From contig CM049320.1 of assembly GCA_026874595.1 (NCBI GenBank), positions 46,390,714 to 46,454,713 of the forward strand: a stretch of DNA of 64,000 nucleotides, written 5' to 3'. The notes below the pieces were generated by a model. That model was not told the origin of the DNA and made no database searches. It was given only the letters and a program-made list of their open reading frames with translations. This stretch comes from Sipunculus nudus (taxonomy: Eukaryota; Annelida; Sipuncula; Golfingiida; Sipunculidae). Below, piece after piece: positions 50,101-57,518 of this stretch. Made by a program: the position numbers and the translations under genes. The first letter of the stretch is position 1. Every line of letters begins with the position of its first letter.

Positions 50101-53100
50101 TGCCACTGACCTTTCTGTTTTTGTAAAAATAAATAAATTCCTTTTCCTCAGGAGTGATTCGCAGTTTTGACCTGAAATTGTGTATATCCATAGATCTTGG
50201 ACTTCTCCATGTTATGTTCAAGACTGGTGGCTCCATCTGAAAATCATTTTGCCATAGCAACCATTTGTACATTAAGGCGGATACATGTAGTTGTTTTTGA
50301 CAACCTGTTTATAGTTGTTTCATGCATTTGTGCATAAAGCCGAAGAATGATTTGAAGCCTGAAATTGTTTATGTCCATACATCTTTAATGGCTTTCTCAT
50401 AAGTGGTGGTGCCACTCACATTCATTTTTGTGTTGTGTGCACCCATGACATATTTCAGCAGTGACGTTTGTGTAATTGGGGCATGCACTCAGGTTCAAAA
50501 TGTTCAGTGCTAGAGTCGTACATATACATGTCACACATACTTGAAAAGGAACAGTCCAGCATGGAAGCATTATACCTGATGTATATCCTATTGCACAGGT
50601 ATGCATAAGGCCTTTAGGCCTTGTTCAAATGCATATAACAAATTTGTAACTGCTTTTCTGTGCACCAAAATTTTATACTTTTCTGTCTTTGGCAAATTCA
50701 ACTGAGTACTGTGACCATGGGTCCCTCGTTTATTGACCTCCCTGGATATTTAGTTTGAAGTTTCTAGGTCCAGCAGCTTCAATTTGTGCCGCACTAATGG
50801 CCGACTGGATAGCTGATGGATAAAGCACCAGCACTATAGTTAATTTCAGTCAGTTAAGCTAAAGATGTGAATCTTAGGCCCATAACTTTTCACATGTCAG
50901 CTGAGCATCATGATCCATGGGACACTTATTATTGTGTACTATTGCAATAGAGCAGTGTCCAATGTCTGTCAATTGCTGTGGCAGTGCATGGCTGCATATA
51001 GGGGGAATGGAGTTAGTTGAATTTTGAGGTTGGTGGATCTGTTGTCTATACAATATCTCCAGAAATCTTTAATGAATTTTAATGAAATGTTGTGGAAGGA
51101 TGGGTCAAGTGACAAGAAACAAATTACAACTGATTTCATTAGAAATGTTAAGGTTGGTACTGGTGTTGGCACCCTCTCTACCAGCAAGTGCCTTATTGTT
51201 GTTTTGTGTTGCCATGTAAACCAGAATATGATATATGTGTAGTATAAATTATATGTTTATACTACCTTCTACAGCCTGATCCTACTGCTGATCTGACCTT
51301 CAACCTAACCTTGACCCAAAAAGAGAGGGTAGATAGAAGTAAGACTGCACTTCCATATGTGAAGCATCAGCAGAGGTATGATCTTTTATCCCAATTGTTC
51401 TCTAGATATTACAGTCCCTGACACTGTGGACAGCAGGGTGCTGTCATCTGGTGTATCTGACAGGCACTCAGATGACAGACAGAAGCTTGAAGTACCGTAA
51501 TCGACATAATAAGCGCCCCTCCTGTAATAAGTGCCCCCTACCAGATTTGGGAGGAGATCACCTTAAGGAAACTAACCTCACTTTTCTCCTTAGCCAATAT
51601 AACGTGGCACAATGTAATGCTTTCATTTCTCCCTGGCAAACTTAAAAGTCACCGCAAGTTTTTAGCGAACCTGTGAGCTTATGCGATGGTGCGGCGGCGT
51701 CCTTTGTGTGTCGGCTGTAGTGTGTCGTGTGTACGTTAACCATAGCTATCTCAAAAACAGCAGGAGCTAGCATCACCAAATTTTTTGCAAATAATCAGTC
51801 ATCCAAAAAACTATATCGGATTTTGTTTATTTTTTTTCTTACTGCATTTTCTTAGATTTTATAGGGAAAAAGCTAACAAACCTTTAAAAATCTTCTCCGA
51901 AACTGTCCAGCCAAATTGTCCAATATTTCACAGAAATGATCTTTCTCAAGTTTGTTCCAATGGTTCCAGTTAGGAGATTTTTGGCCGAGTTACAGGAGGT
52001 TGAACTTTGTTAACTGTGCAAAAAAGCATATTAAAATTTAAATCTCAGAAACGGCTGAAGCTATCATGGCCAAATTTTATGCCAATGTTGATCACATAGG
52101 TCATATCTGAAATTGAGGTATTGGTGGCGCCACCTGCATCGGCCTTTTTTGTACAGGGTCATCAGTGCCTGCATCACACTGAGGGCTACAAAAAACTTCT
52201 TTTCTGAAACTATATGGCCAAAATGTTTAATATCGCACAGAAATGATCCTAGGGTAGTGCTTTCTGAAGTTTGTTCAAATGGTCTCTTTTCAGTGACTTT
52301 TGGCTAGGTTATGGGAAGCTGAATTTAGTCATATGCCATAACAGCCCATTTTAGCTCAGTGGCTACAAAGATCTTCTTCTCAAAAACCACTGGGCCAAAT
52401 TCTTAAATCTCACACATTAATTATCCTCAGATGTTGATAATTCAAGTTTGTTCAAATGGTTTTGGTTTAGTGCTTTTTGGCTGAGTTACGGGAAGCTGAA
52501 CTAAGCCAGTTTGCTGTATCGTCCTATATGAGTTATAAACCTGCGAAACGTTTTTCAACTGATGCCACTGAAGCCAGTTTGTTAAATATTTTACAAGAAT
52601 AATTCCAACAATAGTTCTTATAATTGTCATTAATGGTTCCACATGAATGATTTTTGGCTGAATTATGGAGATTGAATTGAGTCATTTTACCGTATATGTT
52701 AGCTGTGTGATGCTGTTACATCTAGCCTGGCACCAGTTTATCAGCATCTATTACATCATGCCACTAGACATTTAGATTTCAGGTTATCTTTGGTTAATAT
52801 TGACAAGAAATTTTTTTTTAAAGCTTTTAAAAAATTTAGATTTCTTATTTAAGTTATTCATCATACCAGGCAATGTTACAATCATGTATAGTCAGCTCTC
52901 TGATGCTATATAAAGACAACTGTACATGGATTATAAATTATTGGTATCCCTACTCAACTTAATTCAAGAATTTGCCATCAATGAGATATATCTGTATTTT
53001 AATTTTGCATTCAATATGCATCCGTAATAATTTTACATATATTCCTGATTTCTTTTTTATAAAAAGTCAGCTGAAAGCATTTTGTATTGGGAAAATAAAT

Positions 53101-56100
53101 TTCAAAGTTATGTCAAGTAGGGACCACTTTTGTGTTCAGATGGCAGCACTTGGTTTACCATTGGCAGATTGCCAGTGCCTTGATGTTGGCCATTAGCCAA
53201 GATGATGTCAGCTCTATAAATAGTTTTGGCACAGTGCCAGGATTGGAAGAAGTGCAGCCAGGTATAGGTCAAGAGTTCACTCAGTGCAGTAGCTGCATTC
53301 TATTTATAGCTTTGTCAGACTGCTCACTGCATCATATTTGGCACCAAAGTTCAGCCTGAATCTATTTATAGCTTTGGCAGACTGCCAACTGTGTCAGATT
53401 ATGCAACAGGTCAAGAGTTCACTAAGTGCAGCCAGGTACAGGTCAAAAGTTCACTCAGTCTAGCCAGGTGCAGGCCACTCAGTGCAGTAGCTTGAGGCAG
53501 CAATTTGTCACAGGTTACTCGGGGGCAACTGCCTTACTCACCCAAGCCTCGTCAGCCCAGTGCATCAAACTCTGAGGAAGTTTGATGTATTTGACTGATA
53601 TTTTGACCTGTCTATGCGTCTTTGATGGTATTCTCATTTACAAGACAGGTGGTGCCACTTACATTGACTTTTGCAGTGTTTGCACCTGCTTATTTCTAAG
53701 GAGGAATTTGATACATCAGCGTAAAAATTGGGCATTGATTCAACATCCATACCACCCTACCTCACCTAAACTCAATCACATCCAAACACTCTGAATACTG
53801 CCATTGTATATTGTTAATGGAAACATTCTGGAGATAGTCGAGGTAAGCTTTAAGTAGCTTGCACTCAATCCCACTGATGCTTGTATTATGTGATTTCTAT
53901 GTGCATATTCAGTATCAATAAAATATCTAAAACGTAAAAAAAATTGGGCATGTATATACATATCGGGTAGTTTTATAGTGTACAAGACTGGTGGTGCCAC
54001 CTACAATAATTTTTGCACAGTGTATGTCCCTGCTTATTTCACAGGAGGGGTTTGACATATCAGTCTGACATTGGGCATATGTATATATCTCTTCGTTGTA
54101 TATAGAACTTGTGGTGCCAGCTACAATTATCTTATCCACCAAAACAGAGTTGTGACGCTGCCGCCATTGCCGCATAGGTTTCCGGAGAACTCCTCCGAAA
54201 AGGATTTTATAAAATTCTGAATTATGATCGGTCACATGTGAACTGCTGCGCCCTTATTTTTGGTTGACCTCTGACCTTTCCTCTCTGCCCAGCATCCATT
54301 TGTGTGTCTGTTTCCACACATAAACCCACATATCTCAGGAACCATTTGACCGATAAGGCTAAAGATTTTGCACAAATGTAGCCCTTGGAAAGCTTTATAA
54401 CATACACTAAAAATGGTGGTGCCACCTGCAACCATTTTTGCACAGCATCCATCTGTTCATCTGCCTTGGGATAAAATCACTCATATCTCGGCAGTGGTTT
54501 GACTTATCCACCTGAAATTTTGCAGCTTTATACATCCTTGACAGCTTTCTTGTTTTATGACAGGTGGTGCCACCTACATTCAAATTTACAGCAGACATCC
54601 AAGCTCATATCTCAGGAACCATTTGACAGATTGGGCAAAAATTTTGCATGGTAATAGATCTAACATAGCTCTTAATTATACACAAAATTGGTGGCGCCAA
54701 CTGCCACCATTTTTGCACAGCATCCATCTGTTTGTCTGCCGTTGGCTAAAATCATTCATATCTCAGTAATGGTGTGACTTATCTGTCTAAAATTTTGCAT
54801 GTGTATACATCTTGGATAGCTTTCTCGATTTTGTGGCAGGTGGCGCTACCTATATTTATGTATACCCTGCAGACATTCAGGCCTAATATCAGGACTGGTT
54901 TGACATATCCCCCTGAAATTTTGTGGTAGGTGGTGCAACCTACATGCACATTTCAGCTGCAGACATCCAGGCTATTATGCAACACACCTCACTCTATTTC
55001 CCCTTGCTACTCAATCCATGCCTCACTTCACCTGTCCTACTCTGATTTTTGGCGGATACACATAGTTACTTGTTGACTACCCATATTCTAGTTTTTGTGT
55101 TGTGTGCACCCATGCCAGAATTGCAGCAGTAATGTTTGTTTTATTGTTTCTTGTTCTAAGTATTTAGTACTTGCATTGTTCATATACATGTTACACATGT
55201 TCTTGAAAAGTAATGCTCCAGCATTGAAGCATTATACCTGGTGTAATCTCAATGCACAGGTTTGCATTAGGCCTGTAGGCCTTGTTTAAATAGTTAATAA
55301 TTATGAATATTTTTTTTTCCTGTAAGCACTGTTGAATTAAATTTCATATCCTGTATGCAAAGGTATATGTTTTAACTCCCATCATCCAACCCACCTCTTC
55401 CCCCCTCCCCCCTGCCATTGAGTACTTGCACCTGAACACTTGGAACAATTGTTTTATTACAACTGCGTGAAATTTATTAAATAAAGAAAATATTTACAGA
55501 TGTACAGATGTGTTGTAACTCCCATCATTATCACATCCCCCTGCCCCCCTAGCACTGCAGCTTAAACACTTCAAAATATTATTTTTGTCCAATATCTTCA
55601 TAACTATAAACAATGTTACAATTTTTTATTACAGACTCTGAAACTACAATTAATGGGCTTATTCCTCAGTACACTTGACCTCATTCTGCAGTTACCATAT
55701 GACCTATTTAAAGTAAATTACAGAAAAGACAACTGATCATGGAACTCTTATTGATCTGGTGTAAACAATTTTCTCTGATTCTACAACTTCAACAATAGAG
55801 GCTACATGGTCATGTAAAGCCTTGTTCATGCCTGTTTCAAAGAGTGTGTTTTCCAGTTTCATCCTGATAGATAATTTTATCTTTGTTCACAATGAATTTA
55901 ACTCAATGAATTGTGTTATAATGGTGTGAATTTTTTAAATTTTTATAGACAGATTTAAATTTACCCAAAATGAAATTGTTTTTGGTATGGACAATTTGAT
56001 CACTGCTTGTGTACTTTCAGTACAGATTAATTGTTGTCTGTTACACTTCAGATCTTATGAAGCAGTATCCAAGGAGGTTCTGGGCAAATTTTCTTTGAAA

Positions 56101-57390
56101 CCTGAAACTAGATCATGATAACCTATATTCTGCTAGTGACTGGCCAGAAACATGTTTTACTGTACCCTGACAGTCGGACAGGACACAAATTGTATCTTGA
56201 TACCTATAAACTTCAAACTTAATATTCAGATAAGTCTTGGCCAAATATCCTTTAAAACATCAAAATAAATTGGAACATCTGACCTTCTAGGATTATCACT
56301 TTTCCACTAATTAGCTTTTGGGAAGTCAGGAGAGAGGACTTCCATGACTGACACTTGTCAGTCAACAGATGCCCTGGCCAAAATTACCAAATCACATGGC
56401 AGGGGGTTTACTCCCTGCTGCAGCTACTATTAACTAGGGGTAACCCAGTTGACCCTCCTCTTCAACCTGGATATAAGAAGAGTCAGTTTGTGCATTGCAC
56501 ACCAATACCCACTGGAGCAGTCTTATGTGTGTTAATTAAATTTCAAACAAATTTTTAAATACACCCTTTTGCAGTTATTACACTTGTGCAAGTATACATG
56601 TAATTGCATTTGACTTATACACCCTTGTTGTGCTTACTTCAAACTCCCCTTGAAGTAGTCTTGCCAAATCATTTTATATTCCCACATGGAGAAAGTCATT
56701 TAAAAGCTCATGCTGACCTCTACCCTGTGAGCTACTGTCAAAAACCATGATTTTTAGCACCAAGACAGACACAGCACAAAATAATTCAATGTGTTAAATA
56801 AATTATTTCACTAACTCTATTGTTAAAAGGATCTGTTACGCCTAGAATCTTCTGACACAACATCTAACAAGGTTCCAAATATTTTTCCCCAATCATCACA
56901 TCAACCATTTATACATGGATACCTGTAACTCAGTGTCAGCTGAGCATTATGACCCATGGATCACGTGTTAACATGCTTATCAAATTTAGTTTATGCTCAT
57001 TTGAAAATGGAAAATTTAATTTTCTTACAGCATATATTTTCAGTTAATAAATGAAACGTTTTATTATACTTCACCATATGATTTTTATTACAGGGTTTCA
57101 TAAGTTCACAATGGGTTATATACTCACTTAGTTGAAAATACTTTTACAAATATGTGAACCTATGAGGCCCCTGCATCTTTCATGTTGTCTAAAAAAGTGC
57201 TCAGTCAACACAGCCACAAGGATTTAATACTAATATTCTCCTAATCAATTTGAGCTGAGTACTGTGACCGACAGGTGTGTTGTTATTTGATAGGTTAGAC
57301 CCTGGTGTACCAGAAAGCAAGATCTTCTACCAGCCAGATGAAGCAGATGACTTTGATGAGGAGGATCCTGATGATGACCTGGATATATAG
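13959..57390 (+). CDS. ELP5: Elongator complex protein 5 (ELP5), 3' half of gene, four exons
   Basis: ELP5 belongs to the Elp4-Elp5-Elp6 subcomplex of Elongator. That subcomplex is a ring of RecA-like folds that binds tRNA and supports modification of wobble uridine (cm5U-type) in the cytoplasm. The call rests on the C-terminus spliced from the last two exons. LTFNLTLTQKER is followed by IFYQPDEADD and DFDEEDPDDDLDI-stop, which matches the conserved ELP5 tail (human ELP5 also ends EDPDDDLDI). Exons are 13959-14137, 26824-26916, 51275-51375 and 57294-57390, with phases 1, 0, 0 and 2 that join without a frameshift to give 155 residues. The family is about 300 residues long, so roughly the N-terminal half is missing here. 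Introns are 12.7, 24.4 and 5.9 kb, filled with transposons. RecA Walker motifs are not expected in this part. Confidence 0.88.
14138..14529 (+). other. Start of ELP5 intron, with an inverted family B tail
   Basis: The frame stays open to a TAG at 14210-14212, but splice phase puts this in the intron. A family B 3' end in minus orientation lies at 14474-14504 (GGACCTGTGGGTC hairpin then CACTCAGCT). No matching B head is recognised nearby, so it is an old remnant. Confidence 0.55.
14530..16495 (+). mobile_element. Family A element, complete, 2.0 kb
   Basis: Both ends are present: head AGCGAACCTGTGAGCTTATG at 14538 and tail CACAGGTTCGCATTAGGC plus the hairpin, ending 16495. The core holds the 278-bp tandem module (about three partial units, 15330-16210). 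Perfect GGTGGCGCCACC palindromes are at 15737 and 15885, and a GTCTAGAC cluster is at 15125-15187. It is deleted for the middle section found in longer copies. It inserted close to an ELP5 exon, inside the intron. Confidence 0.75.
15125..15187. repeat. Cluster of palindromic GTCTAGAC octamers
   Basis: Perfect GTCTAGAC occurs at 15125, 15159 and 15167. Near copies (GTCTAAAC, GTCCAGAC, GTCTAGAT) fill the 63 bases. The same module is in the family A copy at 44839-44888. A decayed form is near 39750. The octamer equals the known palindromic SMAD-binding element, but function here is not shown. Confidence 0.7.
16496..17175. other. Intron stretch without recognised repeat or gene
   Basis: Mixed-composition sequence between family A and a family B fragment. 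Two overlapping open frames near 16977-17284 run into the family B head and show no recognisable protein. Confidence 0.35.
17176..17410 (+). repeat. Truncated family B head
   Basis: It starts GCTCAGCTGACTTTCAGTCA, then a tract of 'ccatctgtctgtccagccatctgg' style, GCAGGGCACAAA and a partial B unit ('aacctgaaattaggtcactg'). At about 17410 it switches abruptly to family A sequence just downstream of that family's head. This suggests a deletion or recombination junction. Confidence 0.6.
17411..21113 (+). mobile_element. Family A element lacking its 5' head
   Basis: It joins family A just after the normal head (GTACGTTAAcccatact region) and runs to a full tail at 21113. An internal head is at 18606. 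A degenerate tail-like CACAGGTTCACATTAGG at 20338 precedes a repeated block, so two A copies are probably fused. The 19571-19590 segment is the uninterrupted equivalent of the TIR element target at 9284. Frames of 120 and 93 codons at 18246-18608 are repeat shadows. Confidence 0.65.
21114..21557. other. Intron stretch, apparently unique
   Basis: AT-rich start, then a G/T-rich section at 21235-21420. A 70-codon frame starting at 21228 has low-complexity Trp/Cys/Val composition from the GT-rich bias and no recognised match. No splice-flanked exon is evident. Confidence 0.35.
21558..25738 (+). mobile_element. Family A element with expanded 278-bp array
   Basis: The head (AGAGAACCTGTGAGCTTATG, 21563) and the complete tail (25738) are both present, 4.2 kb in all. 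It holds the standard 5' module, a GGTGGCGCCACC at 22016, the middle module, and an eight-unit 278-bp tandem array. No transposition gene is present. The many overlapping 60-125-codon frames between 23491 and 25584 share one repeated sequence and are by-products of the array. Confidence 0.75.
23110..25420 (+). repeat. 278-bp tandem array (dimeric higher-order repeat)
   Basis: The marker 'acaggtggcgccacctac' recurs at 23439, 23717, 23994, 24272, 24550, 24829, 25104 and 25382, a spacing of 275-279 bp. A second palindrome, preceded by 'gcaaaact', falls between each pair (23843, 24121, 24400, 24678, 24956, 25234), so intervals alternate near 126 and 151 bp. The two halves share 'ctcatatctc', 'gtttgac', 'attttgca' and 'tagct' in the same order. 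Each 278-bp unit is therefore an old dimer of a ~139-bp monomer. Confidence 0.85.
25739..26128. other. Intron stretch with a family B tail remnant
   Basis: Mostly unique AT-rich sequence. A family B 3' end (CAGCTGAGTGCCTTGACC, then AGGTCCCTTGTT) lies at 25830-25862, with no B head upstream. Confidence 0.5.
26129..26823 (+). repeat. 61-63-bp minisatellite of the ELP5 intron/exon junction
   Basis: Ten full units plus one degenerate unit precede the real exon. Each contains the intron end (TCATTTTGATTGACAG) and the first ~40 bases of the following exon (GTAGAAGATTTCAGGCTGTC). Exon-start copies begin at 26210, 26271, 26332, 26393, 26454, 26515, 26576, 26637, 26700 and 26761, and the true exon at 26824. 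All but the 26454 copy (which reads CTG instead of CAG) keep an intact acceptor AG. Read in the exon frame, each copy meets a TGA before the next acceptor. The degenerate first unit, at about 26129-26183, is GACAG-TTAGAAG. Confidence 0.92.
26824..26916 (+). CDS. ELP5: ELP5 internal exon preceded by decoy acceptors
   Basis: Thirty-one codons in phase 0 read VEDFRLSSGFILTDADEVS and then SLKDVLEEAKAQ. The donor at 26917 is GTAATT, and the acceptor at 26823 is a run of ten T followed by GACAG. It follows HKKPTGKVTKK from the previous exon. It forms the hydrophobic-acidic strand and linker that precede the conserved LTFNL block. The start is fixed by phase and by the continuity of VEDF with the basic stretch. 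An internal AG at 26863 would shift the frame. Its first ~40 bases are repeated ten times upstream. The real exon differs from the repeats (GGGTTTATTTTA against GGTTTAATTTAA), which keeps its frame open. Confidence 0.85.
26917..27779 (+). other. ELP5 intron, unique section
   Basis: No family match is seen before the family A head at 27780. The 64-codon frame at 27295 is not flanked by convincing splice sites in a compatible phase. It is also not needed, because the flanking exons join in frame. A run of 14 C lies at 27542-27555. Confidence 0.45.
30553..32186. mobile_element. Non-autonomous hAT transposon with 8-bp target duplication
   Basis: The termini are CAGGTTTGGGTTTTAGGC at 30553 and, as reverse complement from 32186, CAGGGTTGGCAAGTTTTAGG. 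These fit the hAT-type CAGGGNTxG end. The octamer GTGTCTAG directly flanks both sides (30545-30552 and 32187-32194), and an 8-bp duplication is the hAT hallmark. The 1634-bp interior has no transposase frame. It holds repeated CCTAAAACTGCC words at the left, degenerate 'ctgcatcaccc' repeats at 31500-31960 and a giant palindrome near the right end. Confidence 0.9.
32005..32124. repeat. Perfect 59-bp-arm palindrome in the hAT element
   Basis: 32005-32063 and 32066-32124 are exact reverse complements separated by the two bases CT. The arms contain two GCCTAAAAC words and an AAATATATGTTTAAGG stretch. It can form a cruciform or a long hairpin RNA. Confidence 0.93.
34499..35338 (-). mobile_element. 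L1-like LINE fragment, 3' part of reverse transcriptase
   Basis: Read on the minus strand from 35338, it runs KNWKPLSFCDYKIIFKSIAN, then EEQTGFIKGRNIEENI, then TIDYEKAFD, then FFSVSRGVRQ. After a ~100-base disrupted section comes QNADDTLLFL and a KINLDK stretch. These are the ordered reverse transcriptase blocks of L1-clade ORF2, including the catalytic box, here NADD instead of F/YADD. Several stops and frameshifts break it. It continues the fragment at 38788-39040, from which it is separated by a family B insertion. Confidence 0.8.
35339..38787 (+). mobile_element. Family B element inserted in the LINE
   Basis: The head is TTAGCTCAGCTGACTATAAG, with a GTCC-rich tract and at least three ~660-bp units. 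Unit starts GGCATAATGTTAGATG are near 35478, 36139 and 36799. It ends CAGCTGAGCACAGTGACCC and AGGTCCCTTGTT at 38787. Runs of C at 37406-37421 and 37930-37949 lie within it. Removing it rejoins the LINE reading order. Confidence 0.8.
37406..37421. repeat. Poly-C tract
   Basis: Sixteen consecutive C. A longer run of about 20 C is at 37930-37949, and both lie inside the same family B element. Lengths of such runs are unreliable in assemblies. Confidence 0.9.
38788..39040 (-). mobile_element. L1-like LINE fragment, 5' part of reverse transcriptase
   Basis: The minus strand reads SLQGQMACWLDS (a shifted form of the SPGTDG block), FFWNDLKKYFFECVNYSF, STTQRQGILTLLHK and GKNLPT. These are the first blocks of an L1-type reverse transcriptase. 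The next expected block (NWKPLSF...DYKII) begins at 35338 beyond the family B insertion. Confidence 0.75.
39041..40300 (+). mobile_element. Family A element, internally deleted
   Basis: Heads occur at 39046 and 39831 (AGCGAATCTGTGAGCTTATG). The tail CACAGGTTCACATTAGGC plus the hairpin ends at 40300. The sequence near 40060-40260 (the 'gtccaaa-acg-ccattttgctgaaatcataatgac' region) links it to the copies ending at 16495 and 46316. Confidence 0.65.
40301..40792. repeat. Other repeat-like segment with a ~130-bp duplication
   Basis: Two diverged copies of a block ('aagccaaaccattyaa', 'caaaacct', 'atatggctcacc', 'gaggtcac') follow each other at 40313-40430 and 40450-40560. A possible terminal hairpin with ATGCCCC/GGGGAT words is near 40611-40630. 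This may be the end of a fourth family. No gene is seen. Confidence 0.4.
41676..43558 (+). mobile_element. Family C HINE-like element
   Basis: It starts AAACTAGATGTGTCGGAACG, followed by AATGCCCCCGCC. It ends with the hairpin GGCCACTTTGTGGC and then GGCGGGGGCATA. The two termini are inverted repeats of one another. The core consists of ~180-bp tandem units plus a segment at 42061-42750. That segment ends in an inverted head-like TTTTTAGCCCTCAGCTCATA with GGAC/CAGA-rich sequence, probably an older nested element. It carries a GGTGGCGCCACC palindrome at 42375. Confidence 0.75.
42757..43476 (+). repeat. 180-bp tandem array, four units
   Basis: The phrase 'gtaca' followed by 'tgtgtatttgtcat' recurs at 42757, 42937, 43117 and 43297, and 'gtacaactg' at 43477. 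Spacing is exactly 180 bp, with few differences between units. Each unit contains 'ctgcaggcattgc' and 'gaactcgatctgtaactgg'. Diverged units of the same kind lie at 41745-42060 and, inverted, at 6970-7335. Confidence 0.9.
43871..46316 (+). mobile_element. Family A element with duplicated head
   Basis: Heads at 43876 and 44039 lie only ~165 bp apart, so an A element inserted into, or recombined with, the start of another. The core holds two to three 278-bp modules (45030-45900) and a perfect palindrome at 45719. The tail ends at 46316. The GTCTAGAC cluster is at 44839-44888. Confidence 0.7.
44839..44888. repeat. Second GTCTAGAC cluster
   Basis: Perfect octamers at 44839, 44860 and 44881, with GTCTAGAT and ATCTAGAC between them. 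It occupies the same place in the family A module as the cluster at 15125. Confidence 0.7.
46317..50625 (+). mobile_element. 5'-truncated family A body split by family B
   Basis: 46317-47000 matches the middle module of family A ('atattttacaagaataat', 'ggcaccagttta', 'gacatttagatttcagg'). A family B element occupies 47061-49976. Diverged A sequence then leads to a tail, CACAGGTATGCATAAGGCC with the CTTTAGGCC hairpin, ending 50625. The weak similarity after 50000 makes this the least certain A assignment. Confidence 0.5.
47061..49976 (+). mobile_element. Family B element with ~330-bp tandem units
   Basis: The head TTAGCTCAGCTGACTGCAAG is at 47062. Units are marked by 'gacctagaatcttct' at 47503, 47839, 48167, 48469, 48927, 49090 and 49258 (a diverged first unit at 47173), so unit length decreases toward the 3' side. 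Two tails are present: GGCTGAGCGTCATGACCC ending 49586, and CAGCTGAGTGCTGTGACCC ending 49976. The last ~240 bp match 32620-32859. Several ~70-codon minus frames are unit-periodic artefacts. Confidence 0.75.
50626..51274. other. ELP5 intron before exon C, with family B tail remnants
   Basis: It is mostly unique. B tails are at 50698-50730 (CAACTGAGTACTGTGACC) and 50898-50930 (CAGCTGAGCATCATGATCC), both without heads. The 72-codon frames around 50969-51242 overlap on both strands and are not supported. Confidence 0.5.
51275..51375 (+). CDS. ELP5: ELP5 exon with the conserved LTFNL block
   Basis: The acceptor is ACCTTCTACAG at 51274 and the donor GTATGA at 51376. The exon starts in phase 0 and encodes PDPTADLTFNLTLTQKER, then VDRSKTALPYVKHQQ and two bases of an Arg codon (phase 2). 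DPTxxLTFNLxLxxKER followed by LPY/F is the most conserved C-terminal block of ELP5. It directly follows AKAQ of the previous exon, which gives a natural QPDPT junction, so no missing exon is needed between them. Confidence 0.93.
51376..51658 (+). other. Short unique intron segment
   Basis: Intron sequence between the ELP5 donor and the next family A head. It contains 'gacagacagaagcttg' and a CCCCTCCTG / GCCCCC stretch, with nothing recognised. Confidence 0.4.
51659..55286 (+). mobile_element. Family A element, complete, with a retrocopy inside
   Basis: The head AGCGAACCTGTGAGCTTATG is at 51664 and the full tail ends 55286. It is collinear with the element at 21558 and with 27780-34498 without its insertions. 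A perfect palindrome is at 52123, and two 278-bp modules lie at 54260-54960. It carries a 0.2-kb poly(A) insertion at 53736. Confidence 0.78.
53736..53938 (+). mobile_element. 5'-truncated poly(A) retrocopy with target duplication
   Basis: AAATTGGGCAT occurs on both sides (ending 53735 and 53951). Other family A copies have it once ('gaaattgggcatattt' near 34128). Between them lie ~200 bases found nowhere else in the window. They end in AATAAA (53917-53922), then 11 bases and poly(A). This is the footprint of target-primed reverse transcription of a polyadenylated RNA, cut short at its 5' end. The parent transcript is not recognised. It looks like a 3' untranslated region. Confidence 0.85.
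55287..57293 (+). other. Last ELP5 intron: unique and decayed family B sequence
   Basis: 55287-55990 is AT-rich with C-rich patches. At 56040-56280 phrases such as 'aaacctgaaactagatcatgataacctat' and 'ggacacaaattgtat' are decayed versions of the family B unit. B tails lie at 56936-56970 and 57252-57284. No other exon is seen. The 67-codon frame at 56355 lacks splice support. Confidence 0.5.
57252..57284 (+). repeat. Family B 3' tail next to the ELP5 last-exon acceptor
   Basis: AGCTGAGTACTGTGACC, then AGGTGTGTTGTT, matches the B end consensus in about three quarters of positions. It stops nine bases before the last exon. The GTGTGTTGTT part, together with ATTTGATAG, makes the pyrimidine tract and acceptor. 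Confidence 0.7.
57294..57390 (+). CDS. ELP5: ELP5 terminal exon, acidic C-terminus and stop
   Basis: The acceptor TTATTTGATAG is at 57293. The exon supplies the third base of the split Arg codon, then LDPGVPESKIFYQPDEADD and DFDEEDPDDDLDI, ending at TAG 57388-57390. The very acidic tail and the ESKIFY(x)PD motif are the signature of ELP5 and settle the gene identity. The acidic end is expected to be flexible. The TATATAG bases leave no overlap with a downstream frame. Confidence 0.95.
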
Positions 57391-57512
57391 ACCTAAGTCA
57401 CTCAGACATAAAAACACACAGTGTGACACGCAACCACACATATCCTCTCATATCTGTTTACCTGAAATATGTATCATTTAATAATACACTGCAAAATATT
57501 TTGTCTTTCTAA

Positions 57513-57518
57513 AATAAA
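57513..57518 (+). promoter_or_regulatory. ELP5: Poly(A) signal of ELP5
   Basis: AATAAA lies 123 bases after the stop codon and is followed by a T/GT-rich stretch (TTGTCTTATGCAGTTG) suited to cleavage. The 3' untranslated region would be about 140-150 bases. Confidence 0.7.
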
